Source: Plantago ovata (lineage: Eukaryota > Streptophyta > Magnoliopsida > Lamiales > Plantaginaceae). From it: a stretch of DNA of 64,000 nt. The stretch covers positions 70,414,985 through 70,478,984 of the forward strand of contig CM051455.1 in NCBI GenBank assembly GCA_028274465.1. Direction: 5' to 3'. Made by a program: the position numbers and the translations under genes. A model generated the notes under the pieces. The model ran no database searches. It was not told the DNA's origin and was given only the letters and a program-made list of their open reading frames with translations. Below are positions 29,951-41,202 of the stretch, in pieces; positions within the stretch are counted from its first letter, which is position 1; each line of letters starts with the position of its first letter.

Positions 29951-31222
29951 TGATGTAACGGAGTTCGTCAGACTCAATTAATCAAATAAATTTTTTTTTT
30001 AGCCAAAGGCAATTCACAACTACAATGAAAACCGTAGTGTAGCAGTAGAATGACCTCGAGTGTCGTTCTCTAAGGACTATAACTAGCTTTATCTAATTTA
30101 ATTAAAGAATATAAAACAGCAGACGGTATAGCAAAGGTTTTTCTAACAGATAATGGATATTGGTGATAGTATGGTCCTTCAAAGCATAACGGGTTAATAA
30201 TCATGCGTAAATTCCTCGGTTTTGCATGGAGATCTTTGATCAATCAATTGTCATGTTGTAATTATCAAACACTACGAAGATATAGATACTGACAAGTCAA
30301 ACACTATTGTCCAATTGTGTTCCGTAATTATTCAACACTACGAAGATATAGATATGCATAGGTTGACTAGTGTCCAATTGAGCAAGATAATTAATCAACA
30401 TACGAAGATATAGATTGCGCCTGATCAACGAAATAAAGCAATAACACGGAGTATAATGCGCGATATAGCCATTAGCATGATTATCAACCCTTCGCTAAGA
30501 ATTCACATACTACCACCAACAATAAGTTTAGCTACTCATAGTTGTCATGCAATCAACAGAAATCATAGAAGAAAACATGTTGAAAGATATATAAAAATAA
30601 GTAAAAAACTGTAAGATACAATGTTACCGAAGGTTGTCAATCTCCGAAGAATCGCGATCTTACAAGCTCCAAACTGCTATGAAAAAGTATCTCCGAAGCT
30701 ATGAACCCCCAGAACAGGCTCTGGGAAGTTCCTACCTAAAACTACAGAGAAAGGTGAGAGAATAGGTCTGGAAAAGTATGAATTTCGGAGAAAACCTGAG
30801 CAACTATATATAGGCTTCGAATTTGTGTGGGGCCCGCGATTTACCTGGTGTGGGGCGATTCGCCCGGGAGTAAAATTCCGGGACTTCAGCGTTTTCGACG
30901 CGTTTTTAGATTTCTTCCCCTTTTCGGACTCGGTTTCTGACTTCTAGTGGCCTTCTAACCTCCAGATTCGACCCCTAGACTCCAAATCCTATCCGGAAAC
31001 CTTCAGATACTCCAAATAGGCTTCTGGAACACTAATTCCTTGTCAACTTCAATATAATTGCCCTGAAATCCTCATTTTTCAACCAAAACCTGTAAAATAA
31101 AAACTAAAGGGAAACGTGACACTATTCTAATAAAATGCACTAAAATATAGCTAAATTAACATAGATGATAGCTAAAATAGGTGAAAAAGACTCAAATGAA
31201 AGTGTAAAATACACATTCATCA
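29951..31222 (-). repeat. 3' LTR of element D (1272 bp)
   Basis: On the minus strand starts TGATGAATGTGT (31222) and ends CGTTACATCA (29951). It is nearly identical to the 5' LTR apart from loss of most of the palindrome cluster near 30824-30869. TATA CTATATATAG lies at 30804-30813. Confidence 0.94.
30853..30865. repeat. Single chimeric palindrome in 3' LTR of element D
   Basis: GGGCGATTCGCCC remains, with left flank GTG as in one 5' LTR palindrome and right flank GGG as in the next. Confidence 0.88.
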
Positions 31223-32755
31223 AACTCCCCAAACCGAACCTTTGCTTGTCCTCAAGCAACCTAGCTAGACTCTAATGCAAAAAACAATGCAACACATAAA
31301 ATGGAGTCTCATGCCAAATAAAATGAACTAATCTACTGAATCTATCAAATAACATATGAACAAAAACCATATAAATCAAAGCATGAATAAATGTTGAAGA
31401 ATACCTCGATTGACTTATACACATCCACATAAGCACTTATGTTAAGACAATATAGTCTCTCGTAACATTCTCTACCTGGACCTAGTCAGTGACGACATAA
31501 TGAAGCATGCTAAGATACGAATGGTTGTCCCGTGCCTATGAAACTGAGAACTTACTGTTGTTCACCAAGTTTAAGACTTTCCCTCAAAGAGGTCGAACCA
31601 GTACTGGCTCTCATCAAACGAAGGAGGGTTCCCTATAAAAGATAACACTCCCCTATTCTACCCATCTCCCAAGTAGAGTCTTAAGCTATTCACCACTTCC
31701 TGAATGGCAGGACGAGGGTGGTCTAGAACAGATGACACTAAAAAACAAAAGGCAAAAAATAGAAAATTACAACACGATTACGAACATTACAAGTATTGGG
31801 AAATGAGACACAACGCTTTGCTAAACTGCTATTTGGCTTTCTTTTTTGGACCCTTTTTTGCTTTTTTGGGGTCTTTTTTCTTTTTATTTTCTTTTTTTTT
31901 CTTTCTAGTTTTTTTTTTCCTTCCTTTTTTTTTCTTTTTTCCTGGAATTTTTTTTCTTTCTTTTTTTCGATTTTTTTTTTTTTTGGCCAGCAGTAGCATA
32001 ACAAAAAGAGAAACAAAATGACTCATAACGACTTCCCCAAACCTATTCGAAAGAATAGGTTGGAGTACAAAATTTACGGAAAAGGAAAAATAAACTCACA
32101 ACACGGGAATGAAAAACGAAAAACAAGTCTAATGATGGTGCAACCCCCTCCCCAAACCTATTCGAAAGAATAGGTTATAAACAAAGGATCACACAACCTC
32201 ACACCATCTCCTTCCTAGGCATTTAGCAATCTCAAAGCATGGTGAAGACTTGTTACCTCTTAGGTACATAATTACTCGGGAAAACAACCATAAGACCCTA
32301 ACATGCATCATCCTATTATAAAGGCCTTCGTGAACCGCAGTAGAGAAAACACCACTAAGTGATGTCGAGACTACCAAGCTTAACTAAGTGCAATACATAA
32401 ATGTGACAAGCCAAGCGAGAAAAACCTCAAAGAAATTCATAGAGATGAAGCACATGATTAAAGGCAGAGTTAGTTGATCTACCCAATAAAAAAGTTCAAA
32501 AAACTCGGTAATAAACTCCATATAAAACATGCAAGACTATCCTAGGAAAGCAGTAAACGTGCAAATGCAAAAAAAAATAAAAAATCACGAGTTTATCATA
32601 AGCAAGATAAGTAAAGAGATAACCAGCGATAACCTCCTCCCCAAACCTGAACGTCGTCGCTCGTCCCGAACATCGAAAGTGGATCCAAGGTGAGAGCTAA
32701 TGCTTGTATAAGTGACCTATAATACTCAATCAAACTCGTGAGAAAACAAAACACA
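31223..32755 (-). other. 3' non-coding region and PPT of element D
   Basis: The PPT GGTTTGGGGAG lies next to the LTR (minus strand, about 31225-31235). A long purine-rich tract occupies 31840-31990 on the minus strand; open frames there are low-complexity artefacts. Hairpins with AACCTATTC arms lie at 32040-32061 and 32155-32176, with PPT-like sequence beside the second and near 32640. No envelope-like ORF. Confidence 0.85.
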
Positions 32756-35281
32756 CTAACCTTCAGTGGAGGTGGTAAGGGTAAGCTCAAGGTGATCAAC
32801 CTCCCTTTGATCACTAGATATCTCGAAGTATGGCTTCACTCGCTGTCCATTCACCTTGAAGGTATTGCCCGTATTTGGATCAAAAAGTTTTACAGCTCCA
32901 TGGGGAGCAACTTCGATAATTTCGTACGGTCCATCCCAACGAGTACGGAGCTTTCCAGGAAATGGTCGAAGGCGAGAATTAAATACCAAAGCTTTTTGTC
33001 CAGGAATTAATTCCTTACGTACTATACCCCGATCATGATACTTCTTAGTACGTTCCTTGTAGATCTTGACATTTTCATAAGCACCTAGTCGTAATTCATC
33101 AAGCTCATCTAGTTGCAACAATCTTTCCTGGCCAGCTTTTCCCATATCAAGATTGAGTGCTTTTATGGCCCAATATGCCTTGTGATCCAGTTCTACGGGA
33201 AGATGACATGCTTTCCCATACACAAGTCTGTACGGAGTGGTCCCGATCACCGTCTTGTAGCTAGTCCTGTATGCCCAAAGTGCATCATTCAATTTTCCTG
33301 CCCAATCCTTCCTACTAGGCTTCACTACTCGCTCCAGGATCTTCTTAATTTGACGGTTGCTGACCTCGACTTGTCTCGATGTCTGTGGGTGATATGGTGT
33401 AGCGATACTATGGTGGACACTGTATCTCTTAAGAAGGGAGGCAAACGTTCTATTGACGAAGTGTGACCCTCCATCACTGATGATTGTCCTAGGGCACCCA
33501 AATCTTGAGAATATTACCTCCTTCAAGAACTTCATAACCACTGCGCCGTCATTTGTTTTTGTAGGAATCGCCTCCACCCATTTAGTCATGTAGTCCACTA
33601 TAACAAGAATGTATACATAGCCTCCACTGGATGGAAATGGTCCCATGAAATCAATGCCCCATACATCGAAAAGTTCTACCACTAGATTCCCTTGAAGGGG
33701 CATTTCATCTTTCTTGCCAATACTACCACCTCGTTGACATGGGTCACAATTCTGCACAAAACTTCGAGCATCTTTGTATATTGTTGGCCAGAAAAATCCT
33801 GCTTGTAGTACCTTGAGTGCTGTTTTCAATCCACTGTAGTGTCCTCCACAATCAAGCTCATGGCAATGGCTCAGCACACTTTGTTGCTCTTCTTGTGGCA
33901 CGCATCTCCTTAGAATCCCATCAGCTCCTTCCTTGAATACATGCGGATCATCCCATATGTAAGTCCTGCAACGCGTGGCAAGAGCTCTCTTGTTTGAGGC
34001 TGAAAAGTTAGTGGGGCAAACATTCATAGCCAAATAGTTTACAATATCTGCATACCATGACTCTTCATTAGCCTTCATTAAGTGCTCATCAGGGCGGTCC
34101 TCATTGATGGGTATTGAATCATCAGGGATATTAGGTATCCTAGATAAATGATCTGCTACTAAATTCTTCCTACCAGCTCTATCCACAATGGTTAAATCAA
34201 AGTCTTGCAGCAAAAGGACCCAACGGATTAATCTAGGCTTAGAATCTTGCTTAGCTATCAAATGTCTCAAAGCATCATGATCAGTATGGACATTCACAGG
34301 ATGGCCAATTAAATAAGACCTATACTTTTGTAAAGCAAAGACAACAACAAAAAATTCCTTTTCAGTAGTTGTATAATTAACCTGTGCAGAGTCTAGAGTC
34401 TTACTAACATAATAAATCACACGATACTGCTTATCAACTTTTTGGCATAAAACAACACCCATAGCAAAATTCGAAGCATAACACATAATTTCAAAAGGAA
34501 GATTCCAGTCAGGCGGCACAACAATGGGAGCAGAAACAAGCTTCTCCTTAAGGGTATTAAAAGCAACTAAGCATTCATTAGAGAAATGGAAAACCACGTC
34601 TTTAGCAAGCAAGCTATTTAAAGGTTTAGCAATTTTCGAAAAATCTTTAATAAACCTCCTATGAAAACCTACATGGCCAAGAAAAGATTGCAATTCCTTC
34701 ACACAGGTAGGTGGGGGAAGTTTTTCAATGATTTCGATCTTAGCCTTGTCTACCTCAATACCTCTTTCAGAAACTACATGCCCTAGAACAATGCCTTCTC
34801 TAACCATATAATGACTCTTCTCCCAACTTAAGGTCAAGTTGCATTCAATGCACCTTTTCAAAACAAGATCTAATCTTTGCAAGCATTCATCAAAGGAATC
34901 ACCAAAAAGAGAAAAATCATCCATGAAAACTTCAACAAATCTAGTTACCATGTCAGAGAAAACAGAAAGCATGCACCTTTGAAAAGTGGCGGGAGCATTG
35001 CATAGTCCAAATGGCATCCTCCTATAGGCAAACGTTCCGAATGGGCAAGTAAATGTCGTCTTCTCCTGATCCTCCGGTGCAATTGGAATCTGGTAGAAAC
35101 CTGATAGACCATCAAGAAAACAATAAAAGTTCCGCCCCGCAAGGCGGTTTAGCATGTCATCTATAAAGGGTAAAGGGAAGTGGTCTTTCTTAGTGGAGGC
35201 ATTTAATCTTCTATAGTCAATGCACATCCGCCATCCAGTGGTCTTCCTAACCGGTACCAATTCTCCCTTCATTCTCTTCAA
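32756..35281 (-). pseudogene. RT, RNase H and integrase of element D
   Basis: An 841-codon open frame on the minus strand. [47 protein letters not shown], catalytic [11 protein letters not shown]. RNase H: the first motif reads [12 protein letters not shown] where B has [12 protein letters not shown], so the catalytic Asp is Tyr. [14 protein letters not shown] and [10 protein letters not shown] follow. Integrase: [12 protein letters not shown] and CDPCQRGG zinc ligands. The DDE core is [28 protein letters not shown] and [14 protein letters not shown], followed by [18 protein letters not shown]. No chromodomain. The start is internal: the frame begins in the linker just before RT because of a frameshift at about 35281. 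Confidence 0.92.
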
Positions 35282-36648
35282 CCGTGACTCCTGATTTCTT
35301 AGGAACTATATGTACCGGGCTCACCTATCGACTATCAGGAATGGGGTAAATCATATGAGCATCTAGCAACTTGATCACTTCTTTCTTTACCACCTCTTGC
35401 ATGGCTGGATTTATCCTTCGCTGAGGTTGCCTAACGGGTTTGGCATCCTGCTCTAGAGTGATGTTGTGCACGCATCGTGTAGGATTAATTCCTTTGATAT
35501 CACTGATCCCCCATCCTATAGCCGCGGAATTTTCCTTCAATACTTCAATCAGCTTACTTTCTTCATTGTCGGAGAGATGTGAGGAGACAATTACAGGCTT
35601 CTTCTGATTTCCTCCTAAGTACACATACTTGAGGTGCGCAGGAAGCGGTTTCAATTCTAAGCTAGGTTCTTCAGGAAACCCACTTTCTTCTTCTTCTTCT
35701 TCTAAAGGTTCAAGTACCTCTTCTCCTGCGGGAATTTCTGGGGTGCTATCCATTATTTCAACTAGTTCCCTTGCTTCTTCGGTCATGTAGCACGTCTCAG
35801 TTTGCATTGTCAGTGCCTCCTCAAGTGGTTCACGATTACCATGGCAATGATGAAATTCGGAATCACGGATTCATAGCAATCGACAAATTTTAACTCCTCC
35901 GCGACTTCCTTATCTCCGATGCTACATCCTACCAACTCGATCTTCTCCCCCATTACCTCCATGGTTATTTTCTTGCCCTTAAGTTCAAGGCATGTGTTGG
36001 TAGTCGCCATGAATGGTCTCTCAAGTAGTACTACGTGATCACAGATATGGCTCTTTCCCTCGTCCGCGGACTTCATTATTACAAAGTCAGCTGGGATTAT
36101 CAATTTGTCCACCTTCACAAGGATGTCTTCTATTATCCCGACCGGCCTCTTCATGCTTTGGTTCGCCATTTGGACGACCATATCGGTTGGTGTCAACTCC
36201 CGAGTTCCAGGGCTTTGTACACCGAATAGGGCATTAAGTTAATGCTAGCTCCTAAGTCGAGCATTGCCTTCGTAGTTCGTCCATTCCCTAAGGCGATGTC
36301 GATGATGAAACTTCCAGGATCCTTTTTCTTCACTGGCAATCCGGCAATTGAGTTGACCGTTTCAACCCCATTTACTTCCTTTCCTGAAGTAACCTTTTTG
36401 TTCTTGATCTCACGGAAGAATTTTGTATAAGCTGGAATGTTTTGGATTAACTCCAAGAGAGGTACATTGACTTCCACTTTCGACAGGCGTTGGAATAGGG
36501 GTGAATCTTGAATATCCTTCTTGGCTGGTTTGATCCGACTTGGGAATGGTACATGTGGCTTCAGAGGCACGTATGGATTGGAACATTTGTGAAGCTCCCC
36601 TGGCGTACTAGTTCCTACCCCGAATTCGTCATCACCTATGTCTATCAC
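35282..36648 (-). pseudogene. Protease and protease-RT linker of element D, frameshifted
   Basis: Three frames: 36648-36193, 36196-35810 and 35807-35325. The first has the Athila bridge NPYVPLKPHVPFPSR, LLELIQNIPAYTKFFREI and protease AMLDLGASINLMPYSVYKAL. The second continues DMVVQMANQSMKRPVGIIED and HVVLLERPFMATTNTCLELK. The third has ELKPLPAHLKYVYLGGN and KPVRQPQRRINPAMQEVVKK. A TAG stop follows IYPIPDSR at about 35322-35324, and a one-base frameshift lies near 35281 before RT. The active-site DLGAS is intact. Confidence 0.88.
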
Positions 36649-36717
36649 AGATGGACTTCGTTCATCATTCCTACCCGGATCTTCTTGAGGTTCTTTGGAA
36701 CTTCCGGTATCCTCTTG

Positions 36718-37497
36718 TTATATGCTTGGTCCTGTATTTTCGATTCCAGTAGATTCTACCCGTTTAGGACGCACGAAGTTAGGAATTTTGGTCATCTTGC
36801 CTCCTCGGAGTAGTAGATTCACCTCTTCGTACTCATTCTCCTTAGTAGTATCAGCTGGAGGTGGCTTGGGATCAGTTTCAGGTGCGGATCCATTGGCGTA
36901 CTTTTGAAAGACCTTCACGGCCTCTTCAACTGTACATTCTTCTAAACCTCCACACATCCTATCCACTTGAAGACTAACTTCATCACGTAGTCCTCCAAGA
37001 AAAAACCAAATCAGCTCCCCATCGTCGAAACGGTGGTGGGGGCACTCACGTTTATACAGCTCAAAACGTTCATAGGTGTCACAGAACCGCTCGTATTCTC
37101 CTTGCTTGAACTGTTCAATCCGATTCCGTAGTGCAATCATCTCATGGTAAGGCATGAAACGTGCCAAGAACTCCTCTACTACTTGGCTCCAGGTCCTCAG
37201 TGATCCTGGTGCTAACCTCGCTATCCATATCCTCGGTTCATATCCCAAAGCAAAAGGAAATAATTTTCTGCATAATTGATCCTCGGTGAACCCCTTTGCT
37301 GGAACTTTTGCTATTTCCTCTTCATAGGACCTGATGAAGCTTATCGGATTCATATCCTCTCCATCTTCGAACCTCGGTATCCTTCTCACTATGGAGCTTG
37401 TTACCTCATACCCCGATAACTCCTCTTCCAAGTATATAGCTGACCCCTTCATGACTTGCGAGAACGTAGGCGTCAAGCGGGCTTTTAAGGTCGTCAT
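36718..37497 (-). pseudogene. Gag of element D (Athila type)
   Basis: ATG at 37497 (MTTLKARLTPTFSQVMKGS). The capsid-like core has RRIPRFEDGEDMNPISFIRS, LCRKLFPFALGYEPRIWIAR, SLRTWSQVVEEFLARFMPYH and YERFELYKRECPHHRFDDGE. It resembles element B gag (LLRRLFPCAL, SLRSWQDVVDAFLDRF, FELYKSECPHLR) more than the A/G gag. The frame ends at 36718, and the linker toward protease is in another frame. No zinc knuckle is seen. Confidence 0.88.
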
Positions 37498-37743
37498 ACC
37501 TGGAAATCTGTATCAGGAGTAACTCAAAACTGAAAATTAGCCTCGTTAGAAATTTCGAAAATCGAGAATATTTCTAGATATCGAATACTGCTAAGGCTAG
37601 GAAAGGAGAAGTAGAAACAGACTATCTGTAACAGACAAGGAAAGCAGTATCAGAGAGAGATTAAAAAGGAAAACTAAAACTAATAGAATTAGGAATCGAA
37701 TGCTGGAAATATGAACAAATTAAACAGAAAAAAAGAGTATAGT

Positions 37744-37761
37744 CCCCGGCAACGGCGCCAA
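37744..37761 (-). promoter_or_regulatory. tRNA-Asp primer binding site, element D
   Basis: On the minus strand TGGCGCCGTTGCCGGGGA, three bases inside the 5' LTR; an exact complement of the plant tRNA-Asp 3' end. Confidence 0.92.
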
Positions 37762-37764
37762 TTT

Positions 37765-39075
37765 GATGTAACGGAGTTTGTCAGACTCAATTAATCAAAT
37801 AAATTTGTTATTTAGCCAAAGGCAATTCACAACTACAACGAAAACCGTAGTGTAGTAGTAGAATGACCTCGAGTGTCGTTCTCTAAGGACTATAACTAGC
37901 TTTCTCTAATTTAATTAAAGAATATAAAACAGCAGACGGTATAGCAAAGGTTTTTCTAACAGATAATGGAGATTGGTGATAGTATGGTCCTTCAAAGCAT
38001 AACGGGTTAATAATCATGCGTAAATTCCTCGGTTTTGCATGGAGATCTTTGATCAATCAATTGTCCTGTTGTAATTATCAAACACTACGAAGATATAGAT
38101 ACTGACAAGCCAAACACTATTGTCCAATGGTGTTCCGTCATTATTCAACACTACGAAGATATAGATATGCATAGGTTGACTAGTGTCCAATTGAGCAAGA
38201 TAATTAATCAACATACGAAGATATAGATTGCGCCTGATCAACGAAATAAAGCAATAACGCGGAGTATAAAGCGCGATATAGCCATTAGCATGATTATCAA
38301 CCCTTCGCTAAGAATTCACATACTACCACCAACGATAAGTTTAGCTACTCATAGTTGTCATGCAATCAACAGAAATCATAGAAGAAAACATGTTGAAAGA
38401 TATATAAAAATAAGTAAAAAAACTGTAAGATACAATATTACCGAAGGTTGTCAATCTCCGAAGAATCGCGATCTTACAAGCTCCAAACTGCTATGAAAAA
38501 GTATCTCCTAATCTATGAACCCCCAGAACAGGCTTCGGGAAGTTCTTACCTAAAACTACAGAGAAAGGTGAGAGAATAGGTCTGGAAAAGTATGAATTTC
38601 GGAGAAAACCTGACCAACTATATATAGGCTTCGAATTTGTGTGGGGCAAAGGGCCCCACACACCGGGCGATTCGCCTGGTGTGGGGCGATTCGCCCCACG
38701 TCCCGGGCGATTCGCCCGGGAGTAAAATTCCGGGACTTCCGCGTTTTCGATGCGTGTTTGGATTTTTTTCCCCTTTTCGGACTCGGTTTCTGACTTCTAG
38801 TGGTCTTCTAACCTCCAGATTCGACCCCTAGACTCCAAATCCTATCTGGAAACCTTCAGATACTCCAAATAGGCTTCTGGAACACCAATTCCTTGTCAAC
38901 TTCAATATAATTGCCCTGAAATCCTCGTTTTTCAACCAAAACCTGTAAAATAAAAACTAAAGGGAAACGTGACACTATTCTAATAAAATGCACTAAAATA
39001 TAGCTAAAGTAACATAGATGATAGCTAAAATAGGTGAAAAAGACTCAAATGAAAGTGTAAAATACACATTCAGCA
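37765..39075 (-). repeat. 5' LTR of element D (1311 bp)
   Basis: On the minus strand begins TGCTGAATGTGT (one change from TGATGAATGTGT) and ends CGTTACATCA. TATA CTATATATAG at 38618-38627; four-unit palindrome cluster at 38639-38720. Confidence 0.95.
38639..38720. repeat. Palindrome cluster in 5' LTR of element D (four units)
   Basis: Arms GTGTGGGGC surround AAAGG at 38639-38661. CCGGGCGATTCGCCTGG is at 38663-38679, GTGGGGCGATTCGCCCCAC at 38681-38699 and CCCGGGCGATTCGCCCGGG at 38702-38720. It lies immediately upstream of the TATA box on the minus strand. Confidence 0.94.
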
Positions 39076-39732
39076 GCTACTGATAGTGTTCAACCAGAAC
39101 TCTTTCAAATTGGTCAATCTAAGGTTGCTGAAACATGCAATCAAATACCTATGACCAAGAAGCCCACTGTTGGTACTCAAAGTAATAAGACTTCAAAAGA
39201 TAAACAAGTTGCTGAAAAGCAATCTGTTCAGAAAAAGGATGCTGAAAAGCATTCCGCCAAACAAATTGCTGAAAAGCAATTTGTTAAGTCTAAAGGCAAG
39301 ATTACAAACAAAAGTAATCAGAAGATCTTTGCTGAGAAACCTGAGACAAAAACTCAGTATACCGAGAAGTGGACTTGGTTACAAAAACAAGTAAAACCAA
39401 CTTTTCCATGAGTATAAGGAAAGTCAGCAAAAATACTTCAAGGAGATCAACAAATCAAAGCCTAAGAGTAATAACAATACTCAAAATGCTAGGACTAGAA
39501 GAAATCTTGCTAGAAAAGAACTTACTGAAAAGTATGTTCAGCAAAAGGGAAAACCAAACAAGACACCACATTTTAAAGTGGACTTGACTAGTGAAAGTCA
39601 AAAGTCTTTTGGCCCTAAAACATCTAGTTCCTCAGCAAGAAGAAAACAAGTCAAGATTGAAAAATCTGAGGCTTGGGTTTCCACTGGTCGTTTCTTTAAA
39701 CATGTTAATGAATATCCCATTCTGGATAATTG
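39076..39732 (+). pseudogene. Gag C-terminal Lys-rich region of element C (right of element D)
   Basis: Resumes copia sequence after the GCTAC duplication (39076-39080). Repetitive Lys/Glu-rich segments KDKQVAEKQSVQKKDAEKHS and AKQIAEKQFVKSKGK are followed in another frame by a region ending SEAWVSTGRFFKHVNEYP, which leads into protease. Stops and shifts at about 39411 and 39731. Confidence 0.65.
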
Positions 39733-40182
39733 ACGTGTTTACTCTTGATTGTGCAGACTTCAGACACTGAGACAACCAATCCTATTTGGCACTTTGATAG
39801 TGGCTGCAGGAAGCACATGACGGGCGACAAAACAAATCTTATAAACTACAGACGGTGGTCTGGAGGTCCAACGATAAGATTTGCAGGTGGAGGCTTTGCA
39901 TCTACTAAAGGCTTCGGAGACGTGAAGTTAGGATGCATTAACATAACATGAGTTCTTTATGTCAAAAATCTTAAGTTCAACTTGCTCAGCACGAGTCAGT
40001 TTGCTGATAAAGGTTACTTCATCAAAATCAAAAGTGATGAATGCAAACTTATTGACTTTGAGATAAAGAAGGTAATCATGGTTGCTAGAAGATCAGGAGG
40101 TCTATACACTGTAGATTGGTCCTCAGCAATCATCGAAAAATGCCTGATCTCAGATCACGAAGGCCTTGCTGAAAATGCATAG
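39733..40182 (+). pseudogene. Protease and integrase leader of copia element C
   Basis: IWHFDSGCRKHMTGDKTNLI is the copia-type aspartic protease active site (D-S-G, with the usual 'HMTG'). RFAGGGFASTKGFGDVKLG follows, then a stop near 39951 and VKNLKFNLLSTSQFADKGY, the usual link between protease and integrase. It cleaves the polyprotein when intact. Confidence 0.82.
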
Positions 40183-41202
40183 TTATGGCATAAAAGAACT
40201 AGTCTCCTAAACTTCAAGACGCTGAATAAGCTGTCTAAAAAGGCACTTGTAGTTGGATTACCTAAGGTCACTTTTAAGAAGGATGGTGCTTGCACTGCAT
40301 GTCAGCAGGGTAAGCAAACTAAGTCTTCTTTTAAGAACAAGGCAGTACCATCAACTACAAAACATTTACATCTCTTGCACATGGACTTGTTTGAATCATC
40401 TTCAACAAGCTATGCTGGCAAGAAGTATGGTCTGATAGTGGTGGATGATTATTCAAGATTCACTTGGGTAATTTTCATCAAACAAAAGTCTGAAACAAGG
40501 ATTGAAATACCTAACTTTGTAAAGAAGCTTGAAGTCATGAAAAATGACAAGGTAAAAATCATCACAACAGACCATGGTACTGAGTTTGTAAACCAGTACA
40601 TAATTGAGTATTGCACTTCTAGAGGCATACAACATCAGTTATCCTCAGTAAGGTCACCAAATGGTGTTGCTGAAAGGAAGAATCGTACCCTTAAGAAAGC
40701 AGCTAGAACCATGCTTGCTGACACTGAAATAAGTGAAGCTTATTGGGTTGAAGCGATTAACACTACTTGCTATACTCAAAATAGATGCTTGATAACTAAA
40801 GAGTACAACAAAACTCCCTATGAGCTATTTGTTGGAAGACCTCCTAACATTACTCATCTAAGAGTATTTGGTTGCAAATGTTTTGTTCTTAACAATGGTA
40901 GAGAATATCTAAGAACATTTCAACCAAAGGTAGATGAAGCGATATTTCTTGGTTACTCCTTACATAGAAAAGTTTATAGAGTTTACAACAAAAAGGCACA
41001 AAAGATTGAAGAATCTGTGCATGTTGTATTCTATGAAAAGAAACAAGGAGTTCCTGCTGAAGAAGAAATATTTGAATGTATGAAAGAGCTACTCATACAC
41101 GAGCAAAGAACTGAACCTAAAGCTAGAAATGTCAAGATCACTGAACTTAATGATGATTCCGACAATGACATGCCATCACCAAGTCAAGTCAAGATAATAT
41201 AG
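40183..41202 (+). pseudogene. Integrase of copia element C
   Basis: After a TAG at about 40180 the zinc region reads LWHKRTSLLNFKTLNKL with ACTACQQGKQTKSSF. The second His of the HHCC motif is missing (Leu). The DDE core is complete by sight: HMDLFESSSTSYAGKKYGLI, IITTDHGTEFVNQYIIEYC and SPNGVAERKNRTLKKAARTM. The C-terminal part has LRVFGCKCFVLNNGREYL and DEAIFLGYSLHRKVYRVYNK. Acts to insert the cDNA; the zinc-motif loss and surrounding stops suggest it is inactive. Confidence 0.88.

Larger units (their letters stand above)
29951..39075 (-). mobile_element. Element D: full-length Athila-type Ty3/gypsy element (family I)
   Basis: Minus-strand order: 5' LTR 39075-37765, perfect tRNA-Asp primer site, gag, protease, RT-RNase H-integrase, 3' non-coding region, PPT, 3' LTR 31222-29951. 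GCTAC flanks both ends. Internal sequence from RT on closely resembles element F. It is broken by a stop and frameshifts between protease and RT and a changed RNase H residue. Confidence 0.93.

Noticed and set aside
31704-32026. Open frames rich in Phe or Lys on both strands
   Set aside because: Low-complexity polypyrimidine/polypurine tract in the 3' region of element D; both strands are open because of composition.
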